From CAYXXN01 sp964469055 (lineage in GTDB: Bacteria; Acidobacteriota; Thermoanaerobaculia; Multivoradales; JAHEKO01), in NCBI GenBank assembly GCA_964469055.1, contig CAYXXN010000008.1, positions 1 to 31,154 on the forward strand: a DNA stretch of 31,154 nucleotides, given 5' to 3'. The notes beneath the pieces were generated by a model. The model ran no database searches. It was not told the DNA's origin and worked only from the letters and a program-made list of their open reading frames with translations. Position 1 is the first letter of the stretch; every line of letters starts with the position of its first letter. Below, in pieces: positions 15,927-23,606 of this stretch. The position numbers and the translations under genes are program-made.

Positions 15927-17123
15927 CTACTCGGCGTGCAGAGCCTCGACGGGATCGAGGCGGGCGGCGCGGCGGGCCGGTAGGACGCCGGAAGCGAGGC
16001 CGGTCGCGAGGCTGACGAGGAGCGCCGCGATGGCGAAGGTGGGCGGCGTCTGCACTGGCAGGCCCGGGACGGCGGTCCGCAACAGGGCGCACAGCCCGAG
16101 GCCGGCCGCGAGACCGAGGAGGCCGCCGAGTCCGGCCAGCGTCGCTGCTTCGGCGAGGAAGAGCGTCTCCACCTGTCGCCGGGTAGCGCCCACGGCTCGC
16201 GCGAGGCCGATCTCGTGCTCCCGCTCGCCGACGGAGATCCACATCATGGTAAGGATGCCGATCGCGCCGACCACCAGCGAGATGCCGGCGATGGCGCCCA
16301 CCGCGCCGGTGATGATCTCCATGACGTTGCCGAAGACCTCGAGCATCTCGGTCTGGCTGGTGACGGTGAAGTCCTCGCGATCGCCGTGGCGCGCGGTCAG
16401 GGCGGCGCGGACGGCGGCCTCGACCTGATCGGCGATGCGGGCGTTGGAGAACAGGATATCGATCTCGTTGAGCTCTTGCAGGTTGAAGAGCTTCATCGCC
16501 GTGGCGACGGGAACAAAGACCGCGTCGTCGAGATCGAGACCGAGGAACTGTCCCTTCGACTCCATGACGCCGATGACCCGGAAGCGCCGGCCGGCGATGC
16601 GCACGTGTTCGCCCAGCGGGTTGGCGGCGCCGAAGAGCTCTCGCTGGAGTCGCGGTCCGAGCACGGCCAGCGGGGCGCCGCGGCGCGGGTCGCCCTGCGG
16701 CCAGAAGGAGCCGATCCGCACCCCCCAGCGCCAGACGGTCGGAATGTTCGAGGTGACGCCGTAGACGAAGACGCTGCGCCCTCGAGTCCCGGCTTCGACC
16801 CGCGCGGTGCCGAAGGCGACCGGTGTCACGGCTTCCACCCCAGGCAGCCGGGTCAGCTCTTCCGCATCGTCGATGGTCAGCGGCCGCGTGCTGCCGCCGA
16901 GCGCGCCCGGCACACCGACCGTCTCCGACTTGCCGGGGTTCACGGCCAGGAGGTTGGTGCCGAACTGAGTGAACTCGGCGATCATGTAGCGGCGAGTGCC
17001 CTCGCCGATCGAGGTCAGCAGGATGACCGAGGCGATGCCGATGGCGATGCCCAGCATCGACAGCGCCGAGCGCAGGCGGTGGTGGAGGACGGCGCCCAGG
17101 GCGAGCCCGAGGAGGTCGCGCAC
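15927..17123 (-). CDS. MacB/FtsX-type ABC transporter permease (second permease)
   Basis: A 398-residue permease of the MacB type: one N-terminal transmembrane helix (SALSMLGIAIGIASVILLTS), a large periplasmic MacB_PCD-like domain (about 45-265), and three C-terminal helices of the FtsX domain. The sequence EREHEIGLARAVGATRRQVE is the coupling helix that contacts the ATPase, and the end is PARRAARLDPVEALHAE. These systems use ATP on the cytoplasmic side to drive export from the periplasm (mechanotransmission). I chose GTG 17123 because it lies 5 bp after the stop of the preceding permease, has an AGG upstream, and opens with VRDLLGLAL. The frame is open further upstream, but that region is Arg-rich shadow of the upstream gene. 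It shares layout with the neighbouring permease but is clearly a different sequence, which suggests a heterodimer. Confidence 0.88.
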   Translation of the reverse strand: MRDLLGLALGAVLHHRLRSALSMLGIAIGIASVILLTSIGEGTRRYMIAEFTQFGTNLLAVNPGKSETVGVPGALGGSTRPLTIDDAEELTRLPGVEAVTPVAFGTARVEAGTRGRSVFVYGVTSNIPTVWRWGVRIGSFWPQGDPRRGAPLAVLGPRLQRELFGAANPLGEHVRIAGRRFRVIGVMESKGQFLGLDLDDAVFVPVATAMKLFNLQELNEIDILFSNARIADQVEAAVRAALTARHGDREDFTVTSQTEMLEVFGNVMEIITGAVGAIAGISLVVGAIGILTMMWISVGEREHEIGLARAVGATRRQVETLFLAEAATLAGLGGLLGLAAGLGLCALLRTAVPGLPVQTPPTFAIAALLVSLATGLASGVLPARRAARLDPVEALHAE

Positions 17124-17128
17124 GCTTG

Positions 17129-18328
17129 CTACCTGCCGGCGAGGGCCGCCACGGGATCGAGCCGGGTGGCCCGGCGCGCGGGGAGGATGCCGAAGAGCAG
17201 GCCGACGCCGACGGCGACTCCGAGGGCGGCGGCGATCGACCAAGCCGGTGCCGCGGCCGGAAGGGCGGGGTAGAGCTGGACGAGGAGTCGAACCAGGAGC
17301 CAGCCCAGGACGAGGCCGAGCACGCCCCCGGCTGTGGACAGCAGGGCGGCCTCGCCCAGGAAGACCGCCAGGACCTGACGCCGGCCGGCGCCGAGGGCCC
17401 GCAGCAAGCCGATCTCGCGCGTGCGCTCGGCCACCGAGACCAGCATCACGTTCATGATGCCGATGCCGGCGACGGCGAGCGAGATCGAGCCGATGGCCAC
17501 CAGGGCCAAGGTCAGCACCCCGAGGATCGAGCCGAAGGTCGACAACAAGGCGTCTTGGGTGATCACCGTGAAGTCCTCCTCACGATGGCGCAAGACCAAC
17601 TGGCGGCGGATGTCGCGGCGGGCCGCCTCGATGTCGGCGTGGGCTCGCACCTCGACGAGCACGCGGCGCAGCGACGAGCGGTTCAGCATCTTCAGCGCCG
17701 TCGCCACGGGCACGAAGACGGTCTCGTCGAAGTTGACTCCGAGCTTGGTACCCTGCCGCTCGAGGACGCCGAGAACGCGCATCCGCCAGGCCCCCACGCG
17801 CACGATCCTGCCGACCGGGCTCTCGCCCGGGAACAGCTCCCTGGCGAGCTGGGCGCCGAGCACCGCGACCGGCGCGCCTCGCTGCCAGTCCCCGGCTGGC
17901 AAGAACTCGCCCGCCGCCATCTCGACGCCGCGCGCCAAGCGGTACTCGGCGGTGGTGCCGAGCAGCCCCACCTGCCGGCTGCGGTCGCCGTAGGAGACCG
18001 CTTCGGTGCCCACCGCCAAGGGGGCGACGCGCGCCGCCGAGCGCACGTCGCGCGCCAGCGCTTCGGCGTCGGCGAGCGAAAGGTCGTTCGGCGCGCCGCC
18101 CGGCGCCGGTAGGCCCGTGGTGTCCGTGCGTCCGGGCAAGACGATCACCAGGTTGCTGCCGAGGCTCGCGAACTGGTCGATGACATAGGTGCGGGCGCCG
18201 TCGGTCAGCGCGGTGAGGACGAGGACGGCGGCGACGCCGATGGCGACGCCGAGCAGGCTCAAGAACGTGCGCAGACGGTGTCCCTTGAGGGCCCTGAAGG
18301 CGAAGTGAGCGAGGTCCCGCGCCCTCAT
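17129..18328 (-). CDS. MacB/FtsX-type ABC transporter permease (first permease)
   Basis: A 399-residue protein with the same plan as its downstream neighbour: an N-terminal helix (RTFLSLLGVAIGVAAVLVLT), a periplasmic MacB_PCD domain, and three FtsX helices at about 275-395. The ERTREIGLLRALGAGRRQVL coupling segment and the PARRATRLDPVAALAG ending are classical. It lacks the N-terminal ATPase that full MacB carries fused, because here the ATPase is a separate gene. Its ATG overlaps the ATPase stop (ATGA), and the following permease starts 5 bp after its TAG, so the set is one translationally coupled operon. The substrate is unknown; MacAB-like systems export macrolides, peptides, lipoproteins or siderophores. 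No TolC-like outer-membrane channel is visible in the window. Confidence 0.9.
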   Translation of the reverse strand: MRARDLAHFAFRALKGHRLRTFLSLLGVAIGVAAVLVLTALTDGARTYVIDQFASLGSNLVIVLPGRTDTTGLPAPGGAPNDLSLADAEALARDVRSAARVAPLAVGTEAVSYGDRSRQVGLLGTTAEYRLARGVEMAAGEFLPAGDWQRGAPVAVLGAQLARELFPGESPVGRIVRVGAWRMRVLGVLERQGTKLGVNFDETVFVPVATALKMLNRSSLRRVLVEVRAHADIEAARRDIRRQLVLRHREEDFTVITQDALLSTFGSILGVLTLALVAIGSISLAVAGIGIMNVMLVSVAERTREIGLLRALGAGRRQVLAVFLGEAALLSTAGGVLGLVLGWLLVRLLVQLYPALPAAAPAWSIAAALGVAVGVGLLFGILPARRATRLDPVAALAGR

Positions 18329-19068
18329 CGGTGCGCCCCCGAGGGCGACGTCGCCGGTAGAAGGAGCGTCGCCGCCAAAGCCTCCGCGAGTTGGTCGCTC
18401 GGCGCTCGCCGCACGATCCGACCATCCACCATGAATAGCAGGCGGTCGGCCCGCCGTGCCACGGCGGGATCGTGGGTGACGACGATCAGCGTCAGCCCGT
18501 CGTCGTTCAGCCGGTCGAGCAGGTCGAGCACCTCGCCGCCGGAGCGCGTGTCCAGGTTGCCGGTGGGCTCGTCGGCCAGCAGGATGTCCGGACGCATGAC
18601 GGTGGCGCGAGCGATGGCCACCCGTTGCCGCTCGCCGCCGGAGAGCTGGTCCGGCTGATGGGTGGCCCGCGCCGCGAGCCCGACGGCGGCGAGGGCGCTG
18701 GCCGCGCGCTCGCGCCGCTCCCGACGCGTCACCTCGGCGAAGACCATCGGCAGCTCCACGTTCTCCGCGGCGCTCAACCGCGGCACGAGGTGGAAAGCCT
18801 GGAAGACGAAGCCGATCCGACGCTGGCGGATCTCGGTCAACGCAGCATCCTCGAGGCCGCTGACGTCCCGTCCGTCGAGGAGGTAGCGACCGCTGGTCGG
18901 GCGATCCAGGCAGCCGATGACGTTGAGCAGAGTCGACTTGCCGGAGCCGGACGCGCCCATGACCGCCACGTGCTCGCCCGCCACGATCGTCTCGTCGACG
19001 TCGAGGAGGGCGTAGACGGGTCGCTCGCCGACCTCGTAGGTGCGGCCCACGCCCTCGAGACGGATCAC
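18325..19068 (-). CDS. ABC transporter ATP-binding protein (MacB/LolD type)
   Basis: A 247-residue cytoplasmic ATPase. Walker A is GASGSGKST (38-46). The Q-loop is in GFVFQAFHLVPRLSAAENVE, which is typical of the LolD/MacB branch. The signature LSGGERQRVAIARA, Walker B DILLADEPTGNLD and the switch His in VVTHD are all intact. An extra tail of about 20 residues follows the ordinary end of the domain. It uses GTG as start, overlapping the adaptor's TGA by 4 bp (GTGA), and its own stop overlaps the first permease by 4 bp. It would power the two FtsX-type permeases downstream. The LolD/MacB call is firm; the transported substrate is not known. Confidence 0.94.
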   Translation of the reverse strand: MIRLEGVGRTYEVGERPVYALLDVDETIVAGEHVAVMGASGSGKSTLLNVIGCLDRPTSGRYLLDGRDVSGLEDAALTEIRQRRIGFVFQAFHLVPRLSAAENVELPMVFAEVTRRERRERAASALAAVGLAARATHQPDQLSGGERQRVAIARATVMRPDILLADEPTGNLDTRSGGEVLDLLDRLNDDGLTLIVVTHDPAVARRADRLLFMVDGRIVRRAPSDQLAEALAATLLLPATSPSGAHR

Positions 19069-20210
19069 GGTGGGCTGGCGGCGCGAGCCCGGGCGCCGGC
19101 CTTGACCTCGGCCCGGTCGAGCGAGGTGACGACGAGATCGCCCTCGGCCAGTCCCGAGCGCACCTCGGTGAAGTCCCAGTTGCGCAGTCCCGTCTCGAGG
19201 GTCCGCTCGCCCAGTTCCTCCTCGACGAGAACGAGAACGCGCTGCCCTTCCATCAGGGCGGCCGTCGGGACACGGAGCACGTCCTCGCGCACGGCCAGGA
19301 CGATCTCGACGTCGGCCGAGGTGCCGGGCAGAAGGCCCGCCGGGAGAGTGGCCTCGGTGAGCTCGACTTCGACCTCGACGGTGCGATTCTGCTCCTGCAC
19401 GTCGAGCACGTAGGGAGCGATGCGGCGCACGCGGCCCTGCAAGGCACGCTCGCGGAACGAGTCGACGGTGACGCGCGCCGGCTGGCCGACCGCCAGCCGG
19501 GCGGAGTCGACTTCATCGATCGGGGCGCTGACGTAGAGCGACGAGGGGTCCAGGACGTCGAGCACCGCCGGAACTGGCAGGGCGGGGGGCGACGGAGTGG
19601 TCCACTCTCCCACCTCGATGCCGACTTCGGCGACGATGCCGGCGAAGGGGGCGCGCAGCGTCATCTTGGCGACCTCGGTTTCGACGACGGCCACGGCCGC
19701 CGCCGCGCGCTCGGCGTTGGCGCCGGCGGCCCGGCAGGCGGCATCCGCCTCCCGGCGCGCCGTCTCGACGGCGTCCAGGGCGTCGGCGGCGACGATCTGG
19801 TCGGCGGCGAGCCGGCGAGCGCGCTCGAGCTCGCGCGCCGCGCGCTCGGCGGCCAGGCAGGCACGCTCGCGCTCGGCGCGGGCGGCGTCGAAGTCACGCC
19901 GAGCCAAGGTGAGACGCGCTTGCTGGGCGCTGTCCTCGAGACGCAACAGCACGTCCCCCGCGGCGACCGCGCTACCCTCGCGGAAGGGGAGGGCGACGAC
20001 TTGGCCGCCGACCTCGGGCGAGAGCAGCGCCCGGCGCGCCGCCTTGAGGGTCCCGGCGCGCGAATTGCTCCCTGTCTCCTCGACCGCTCCGCGGGCGACG
20101 CGCACGACCGTCACCTCGGTGGGTTGGGGAGCGAAGACCGTGGCGCGCAGCAGGAAGAGACCGCCCAGGATGGCGGCCGCGACGAGGGAGCGGACGAGCC
20201 AACGGCGCAT
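19065..20210 (-). CDS. HlyD/MacA-type periplasmic adaptor (membrane fusion protein)
   Basis: A 381-residue adaptor with an N-terminal membrane anchor (residues 5-26). A split biotinyl/lipoyl-like domain is seen as PEVGGQVVALPFREGSAVAA before the coil and TLRAPFAGIVAEVGIEVGEW after it. An Ala/Arg/Glu-rich coiled-coil hairpin lies between about residues 75 and 180, followed by a beta-barrel domain (AVGQPARVTVDSF). It would form the periplasmic tunnel linking the permeases to an outer-membrane channel. ATG 20210 starts directly at the membrane anchor; the frame is open for 93 codons upstream, but that sequence is Arg-rich noise. There is no Shine-Dalgarno. A TACAGT lies 7 nt upstream, suggesting a leaderless mRNA. 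It is the first gene of the four-gene export operon. Confidence 0.9.
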   Translation of the reverse strand: MRRWLVRSLVAAAILGGLFLLRATVFAPQPTEVTVVRVARGAVEETGSNSRAGTLKAARRALLSPEVGGQVVALPFREGSAVAAGDVLLRLEDSAQQARLTLARRDFDAARAERERACLAAERAARELERARRLAADQIVAADALDAVETARREADAACRAAGANAERAAAAVAVVETEVAKMTLRAPFAGIVAEVGIEVGEWTTPSPPALPVPAVLDVLDPSSLYVSAPIDEVDSARLAVGQPARVTVDSFRERALQGRVRRIAPYVLDVQEQNRTVEVEVELTEATLPAGLLPGTSADVEIVLAVREDVLRVPTAALMEGQRVLVLVEEELGERTLETGLRNWDFTEVRSGLAEGDLVVTSLDRAEVKAGARARAASPP

Positions 20211-20217
20211 CCGACGA

Positions 20218-20223
20218 ACTGTA
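20218..20223 (-). promoter_or_regulatory. Candidate -10 element (TACAGT) for the export operon
   Basis: On the minus strand TACAGT ends 7 nt before the adaptor's ATG, which itself lacks a ribosome-binding site. If used as a -10 box, transcription would begin at or next to the A of ATG. No -35 is evident. Confidence 0.35.
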
Positions 20224-20266
20224 GCAGGGCAGATGCTCGCCGTCGGGACCGGCGGCGCGCGATCTC

Positions 20267-21406
20267 TTGGTGAGCGGGCTCCTTGTGTCGCGCTCCCGCT
20301 TCTCGCAGGTTCGCCGAAAAAGCGGAGACGTGCATGCGGCACCAGCCGTGGCACAATCACTCGTCTCCCCGCCCGCGTCGATCGTGAACCCCAAGGCCAG
20401 TTCCGCCGATCCCACGACGCCGCGCAGCGCCTTGCGCGCTTATCTCTCCGACTCGCTGGCGGCGACCGCCGCCGCCGAGCCCATCTCACGACTGCTCGGC
20501 GGACCGACGGAGGTGCTGGCCACCGAGCTCGAGGACTGGGTGCGCTCGGAGAGCCGCCACCTGCGGAGTCTCCAGACCATCCCGGCGCTCGTCTTCTACG
20601 CCGTGCACAAGCTCGTCTTCCTGGGCGAGGTCGGCCTGGTGGACTGGGACCACATCCAGGAGGCGGCGGAGGCCGTCAAGGGCCGGCTGCTGCGCATCTG
20701 CCCGCCTGAGCTCGCCTCGCAGCTCCGTCTCGACCTCGGCCGGCTCGGCCCGCACCGCAGCCACCAGACGGTGCTCAAGCCGGAGAAGGGGGAGGCGGCG
20801 CAGGCGGGTCGGCCGGCGAGCGCCGGCCGACCGGCACCCCTCGAAGGCAGCCTCAAGGTCCTCTCGCTGACCGATCTGCTGTCGACCATGGAAGCCTCGC
20901 GCACCAGCGGTGTCCTGACCCTGCTCGACGGCGACGGGGCCCCGCTGGCGAGACTGTGGCTGCGTGACGGCGCCATGACGACCTGCCGGTACGGGCGGGT
21001 GGAGGGACCGGACGCCTTCTGGCAGCTCCTCGAGGAGCCGCGCGCCGAGAGCTTCCGCCTCACGCGCCCCAGCCGCGACGACCTCTTGATCTCCTCCGAG
21101 TCCCACAGCATTCACACGCTCCTCCTGGAGGGCATGCGCCGCCGCGACGAGCTCGAGTTCGCCCGTGGTCTGCTCCCGGACGGCGCCGTGCTGCGGGCGA
21201 CGGGATCGCCGCCCACGCCAGGTCAAGAGCGGGACGGGGCCTTCGTGCGCGACCTCTGGCTGCAGGCTACCGCCGGCGCCTCACCGGCCCAGTGCGAAAA
21301 ATCCCTGGGGGCCGACGCCTACCGGATTCGCAGCTTGCTCGTCCACTGGCTGCGGGAAGGCGCCCTCGAGATCGAGTACCAGCCGACGCTCGGGACGCGT
21401 TCCTAG
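20267..21406 (+). CDS. DUF4388-domain protein
   Basis: The C-terminal half contains a DUF4388 (PATAN-like) domain at about residues 192-300, beginning LEGSLKVLSLTDLLSTMEAS and SGVLTLLDGDG. These domains are common in Deltaproteobacteria and Acidobacteria beside signalling proteins and are thought to mediate protein-protein contacts; no enzyme activity is known. The preceding region (about 50-165) is helical, with no motif I recognise, and a short Gly/Pro/Ala linker joins them. After the domain come further helices (RDELEFARGLLPDG; YRIRSLLVHWLREGALEIEY), which look like a winged-helix-like tail. There is no signal peptide or membrane helix, so it is cytoplasmic. The start is uncertain: TTG 20267 gives 379 residues, but GTG codons at 20330 (behind GCGGAGAC), 20348 or 20384 are equally possible. 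It stands alone between divergent and convergent neighbours. Confidence 0.72.
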   Translation: MVSGLLVSRSRFSQVRRKSGDVHAAPAVAQSLVSPPASIVNPKASSADPTTPRSALRAYLSDSLAATAAAEPISRLLGGPTEVLATELEDWVRSESRHLRSLQTIPALVFYAVHKLVFLGEVGLVDWDHIQEAAEAVKGRLLRICPPELASQLRLDLGRLGPHRSHQTVLKPEKGEAAQAGRPASAGRPAPLEGSLKVLSLTDLLSTMEASRTSGVLTLLDGDGAPLARLWLRDGAMTTCRYGRVEGPDAFWQLLEEPRAESFRLTRPSRDDLLISSESHSIHTLLLEGMRRRDELEFARGLLPDGAVLRATGSPPTPGQERDGAFVRDLWLQATAGASPAQCEKSLGADAYRIRSLLVHWLREGALEIEYQPTLGTRS

Positions 21407-21428
21407 CCTCGCCGCGGGTTCCCAGGGC

Positions 21429-21878
21429 TCACTGGAGCAGGGCCTGCGCCTCGGCGAGCAGCCGCAGAGCCCGTTCGTGCGAGCTGGCCGGATTGACGAA
21501 GCGGCCTCCCGGCGAGTCCATCATGTGGCGGTAGGCAGCGAGGACACCCTCGAGCTCGTCGAGAGCCTGCTCGACCCTGCGACACGCCGTGCCCTCGCAG
21601 AAACAGATCTCCCGCGCGACCTCGATCGCCTGCTGAGCGTCCGCCTCCGCGGCGCGCCAGACCTCGAGGTTGCCGGGGTTGAACTCGTAAGCCACCTCGC
21701 CGACGACTTCACTGGCGCGCTCGGCGGCGGCGATGCATTCGCCGGGGCCGGCTTCCGCGGCCTCCGGCGAGTCGGAAGGGCGGGCGCCCTGCAGGCGGCG
21801 CAGGGTCGGGGGTCCGTACCGCCAGACGGCCACGACGATGGCGGCGAGCAGCAGCAACTTGACGAGGATGCGGAGCAC
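21429..21878 (-). CDS. Small single-pass membrane protein, unknown function
   Basis: This 149-residue protein is not one I recognise. It starts with an N-terminal membrane anchor (LRILVKLLLLAAIVVAVWRYG, residues 2-22). The rest is soluble, helical and acidic with several Cys (GECIAAAERA; REICFCEGTACRRVEQALDE), so up to four cysteines could form disulfides or bind a ligand outside the membrane. I chose GTG 21878 because GGAGG lies 4 nt before it and the anchor follows at once; the frame is open for 33 more codons upstream. It lies 23 bp downstream of the kinase-like gene on the same strand and is probably co-expressed with it. That makes it a candidate partner or substrate, which is inference from position only. 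Confidence 0.65.
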   Translation of the reverse strand: MLRILVKLLLLAAIVVAVWRYGPPTLRRLQGARPSDSPEAAEAGPGECIAAAERASEVVGEVAYEFNPGNLEVWRAAEADAQQAIEVAREICFCEGTACRRVEQALDELEGVLAAYRHMMDSPGGRFVNPASSHERALRLLAEAQALLQ

Positions 21879-21901
21879 GGGTCCTCCGGTGGCGAATCGA
21901 T

Positions 21902-23527
21902 TCAGCGCAGCGTCGCCGTGACCGAGCGGTCGAGGCCGACGCGGGTCTCCAGGGTCAGCTCGAGGTCCTCGTCCCACTCGGCGCGCAGGGGAATGACCTG
22001 GATGCGGTCGGCGAGCTCGACGCGCACCGAGAGCGTAGCCGGTCGCGCCGGCACCTGCCGCACCAGCTCGAGCTGGCCGCCGCGCGGGCGCTGACGGAGG
22101 AAGCCGAAGGGCCCTCCGAAGTGGAAGCGCTCGGCGACCACCTGCTCACCGTCGAGCAGCACGGTCAACCGACCGGCGGGTCCCTCGCTGATCAGCCGCA
22201 CCCGCAGCGTGCCGTAGCTCGACGCCACGCCCGGCGGAAGGCGCTCTGGCGTGGCGGTTTCGGCGGCTTCGCCAGGCGGTGCCGCGACCAGGTTCGCCCC
22301 TGCCGTAGGTTCCGGCGCCGAGACGGGAGCCGTCGTCGGAAGGAGGATCGTCGTCGACGCTGGCGTCGTGTCGGAGTCCCTCGCCGACGGTGCCGCGGCG
22401 GGCAGGGTTGGAGCGGGTGCCGTGGCGAGCGGGCTCGCCTCGGGCTCGCCTCGCAAGAGCACCGCCGCCCCGAGGCCCAGGCCGGCCACGAAGCCGGCCG
22501 CCAGGATCGCCAGCTGCCCGCGCCAGGAGCGCCGCGGCGGCGCGGCGGGCTGGGGAGCGGCGGGCTGGGGCGCGGCGCGCCGGGGCTCGGCGGGCGCGAT
22601 CGCCAACTCGCTCCGCAGGGCCTCGTCCAGCGGCTGGGTAGCGAAGGGCGGCAGCGGCGACTCCCGCTCGCCTTCGAGGGCGGCGCCGAGAGACCCGACG
22701 AGCTCGCTGCAGCTCGCGAAGCGGGCCGCGGGTTGCTTGTCGAGAGCGCGTGCGAAGCAGGCGTCGACCGCGGCGGTGAGCCGCGGGTCGTGCGTCGAGG
22801 CGGGTCGGGGCGCGGCGTGCTCGATCTGGTCCAGGAGCTCCCCCGAGTCCTGGGCGGCGAAGGGCAGGGCTCCGGTCAAGGCACGATAGAGCAGCAGCGC
22901 GAGCGCGTACTGGTCGCTCGCCGGCCCTGGGGTTCCGGTCAGGGACTCCGGCGCCAGATAGGTGGGCGTGTCCCACAGCGAAACGGCGTGACTGAGGCGG
23001 CTAGCCGAGAGCGCGCTCGCGATGCCGAAGTCGACCACCTTGGCCGTTCCCGAGGGCGGCAGCAGCACGCTGCTCGGTCGCAGGTCGCCGTGGACGAAGC
23101 CGCTGGCGTGTGCGTAGTCCAGACCGGCCGCCAGCTCGCGGCCGAGCTCGAGGACGCTCTTCGCGGGCAGAGCACCGCCCTCTCCGAGCGCCGCCTCGAG
23201 ATCGCGCCCCGGCACGAAGTCCATGACCAGGTAGGCGTACTCCTCCTCGATCCCGGCGTCGTGGACAGTGACCAGGTGCGGGTGCGAGAGACCGCCGAGG
23301 TGGCGGAAGGTCGCCCCCAGCAGCTCGAGGCGTTTCTCACGCTCGGTCGAGCGGACGCCGGCACGCAGCGGGATCACCTTGAGGGCTACCGGGCGGCCGA
23401 GGATGGGATCGCGACCGAGGAACACCGCGCCCGAGCGGCCGGCGCCGACTAGGCGCTCGACCCGATAGCGGCCGAGGCGACGCAGGCTCTCCTCGGCGAG
23501 CGACGCGGCCAACCCGTTCGGGGGCAC
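21902..23527 (-). CDS. Membrane-anchored Ser/Thr protein kinase-like protein (PknB type, altered catalytic loop)
   Basis: A 541-residue protein. Residues 20-275 form a Hanks-type kinase fold with an intact Gly-rich loop (GAGRSGAV, 28-35), VALK with K50, DFG (166-168) and APE (192-194). The catalytic loop reads HGDLRPSSV (146-154). The catalytic Asp D148 is present, but Lys is Arg, and the Mg-binding Asn is Ser (S153). By position from the LSHPHLV motif, the C-helix Glu seems to be Thr (T73). Activity is therefore doubtful, and it could be a weak kinase or a pseudokinase. An Ala/Pro linker with a small tandem repeat (AAPQPAAPQPA) leads to one membrane helix at about 333-355. A Pro/Thr/Ala-rich external stretch follows, then a beta-rich domain (about 435-541). 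The start GTG 23527 has no Shine-Dalgarno, and a TACGCT lies 6 nt upstream. It is probably co-transcribed with the small membrane gene that follows. Confidence 0.85.
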   Translation of the reverse strand: MPPNGLAASLAEESLRRLGRYRVERLVGAGRSGAVFLGRDPILGRPVALKVIPLRAGVRSTEREKRLELLGATFRHLGGLSHPHLVTVHDAGIEEEYAYLVMDFVPGRDLEAALGEGGALPAKSVLELGRELAAGLDYAHASGFVHGDLRPSSVLLPPSGTAKVVDFGIASALSASRLSHAVSLWDTPTYLAPESLTGTPGPASDQYALALLLYRALTGALPFAAQDSGELLDQIEHAAPRPASTHDPRLTAAVDACFARALDKQPAARFASCSELVGSLGAALEGERESPLPPFATQPLDEALRSELAIAPAEPRRAAPQPAAPQPAAPPRRSWRGQLAILAAGFVAGLGLGAAVLLRGEPEASPLATAPAPTLPAAAPSARDSDTTPASTTILLPTTAPVSAPEPTAGANLVAAPPGEAAETATPERLPPGVASSYGTLRVRLISEGPAGRLTVLLDGEQVVAERFHFGGPFGFLRQRPRGGQLELVRQVPARPATLSVRVELADRIQVIPLRAEWDEDLELTLETRVGLDRSVTATLR

Positions 23528-23533
23528 GGCGGG

Positions 23534-23539
23534 AGCGTA
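23534..23539 (-). promoter_or_regulatory. Candidate -10 element (TACGCT) for the kinase-like gene
   Basis: On the minus strand TACGCT stands 6 nt before the GTG start of the kinase-like gene, which lacks a ribosome-binding site. TTGGAT lies upstream, but only 14 bp from the hexamer, which is too close for a standard -35. A leaderless transcript is suggested, not shown. Confidence 0.3.
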
Positions 23540-23594
23540 GCACCTGCCCGGCGATCCAACGCGGCGCTGCCCTCCGCCGGGCGGTCGGGCGCGG

Positions 23595-23600
23595 TATCTT
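23595..23600 (+). promoter_or_regulatory. Candidate -10 element (TATCTT) for the secreted LolA-like gene
   Basis: TATCTT lies 6 nt before the ATG at 23607, within the 79-bp gap between this gene and the divergent kinase-like gene. No Shine-Dalgarno precedes the ATG. This arrangement matches the other probable leaderless starts in the window. Confidence 0.35.
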
Positions 23601-23606
23601 TGCTAC

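Noticed and set aside
20211..20489. Possible extension of the adaptor protein upstream of its membrane anchor
   Set aside because: The sequence is Arg/Pro-rich and overlaps the start of the divergent DUF4388 gene, while ATG 20210 opens directly at the membrane anchor.
22540..22580. Short GC-rich tandem repeat in the kinase-like gene
   Set aside because: It encodes two copies of an Ala-Pro-Gln-Pro linker unit and is explained by a flexible Pro/Ala linker, not by a CRISPR or mobile element.
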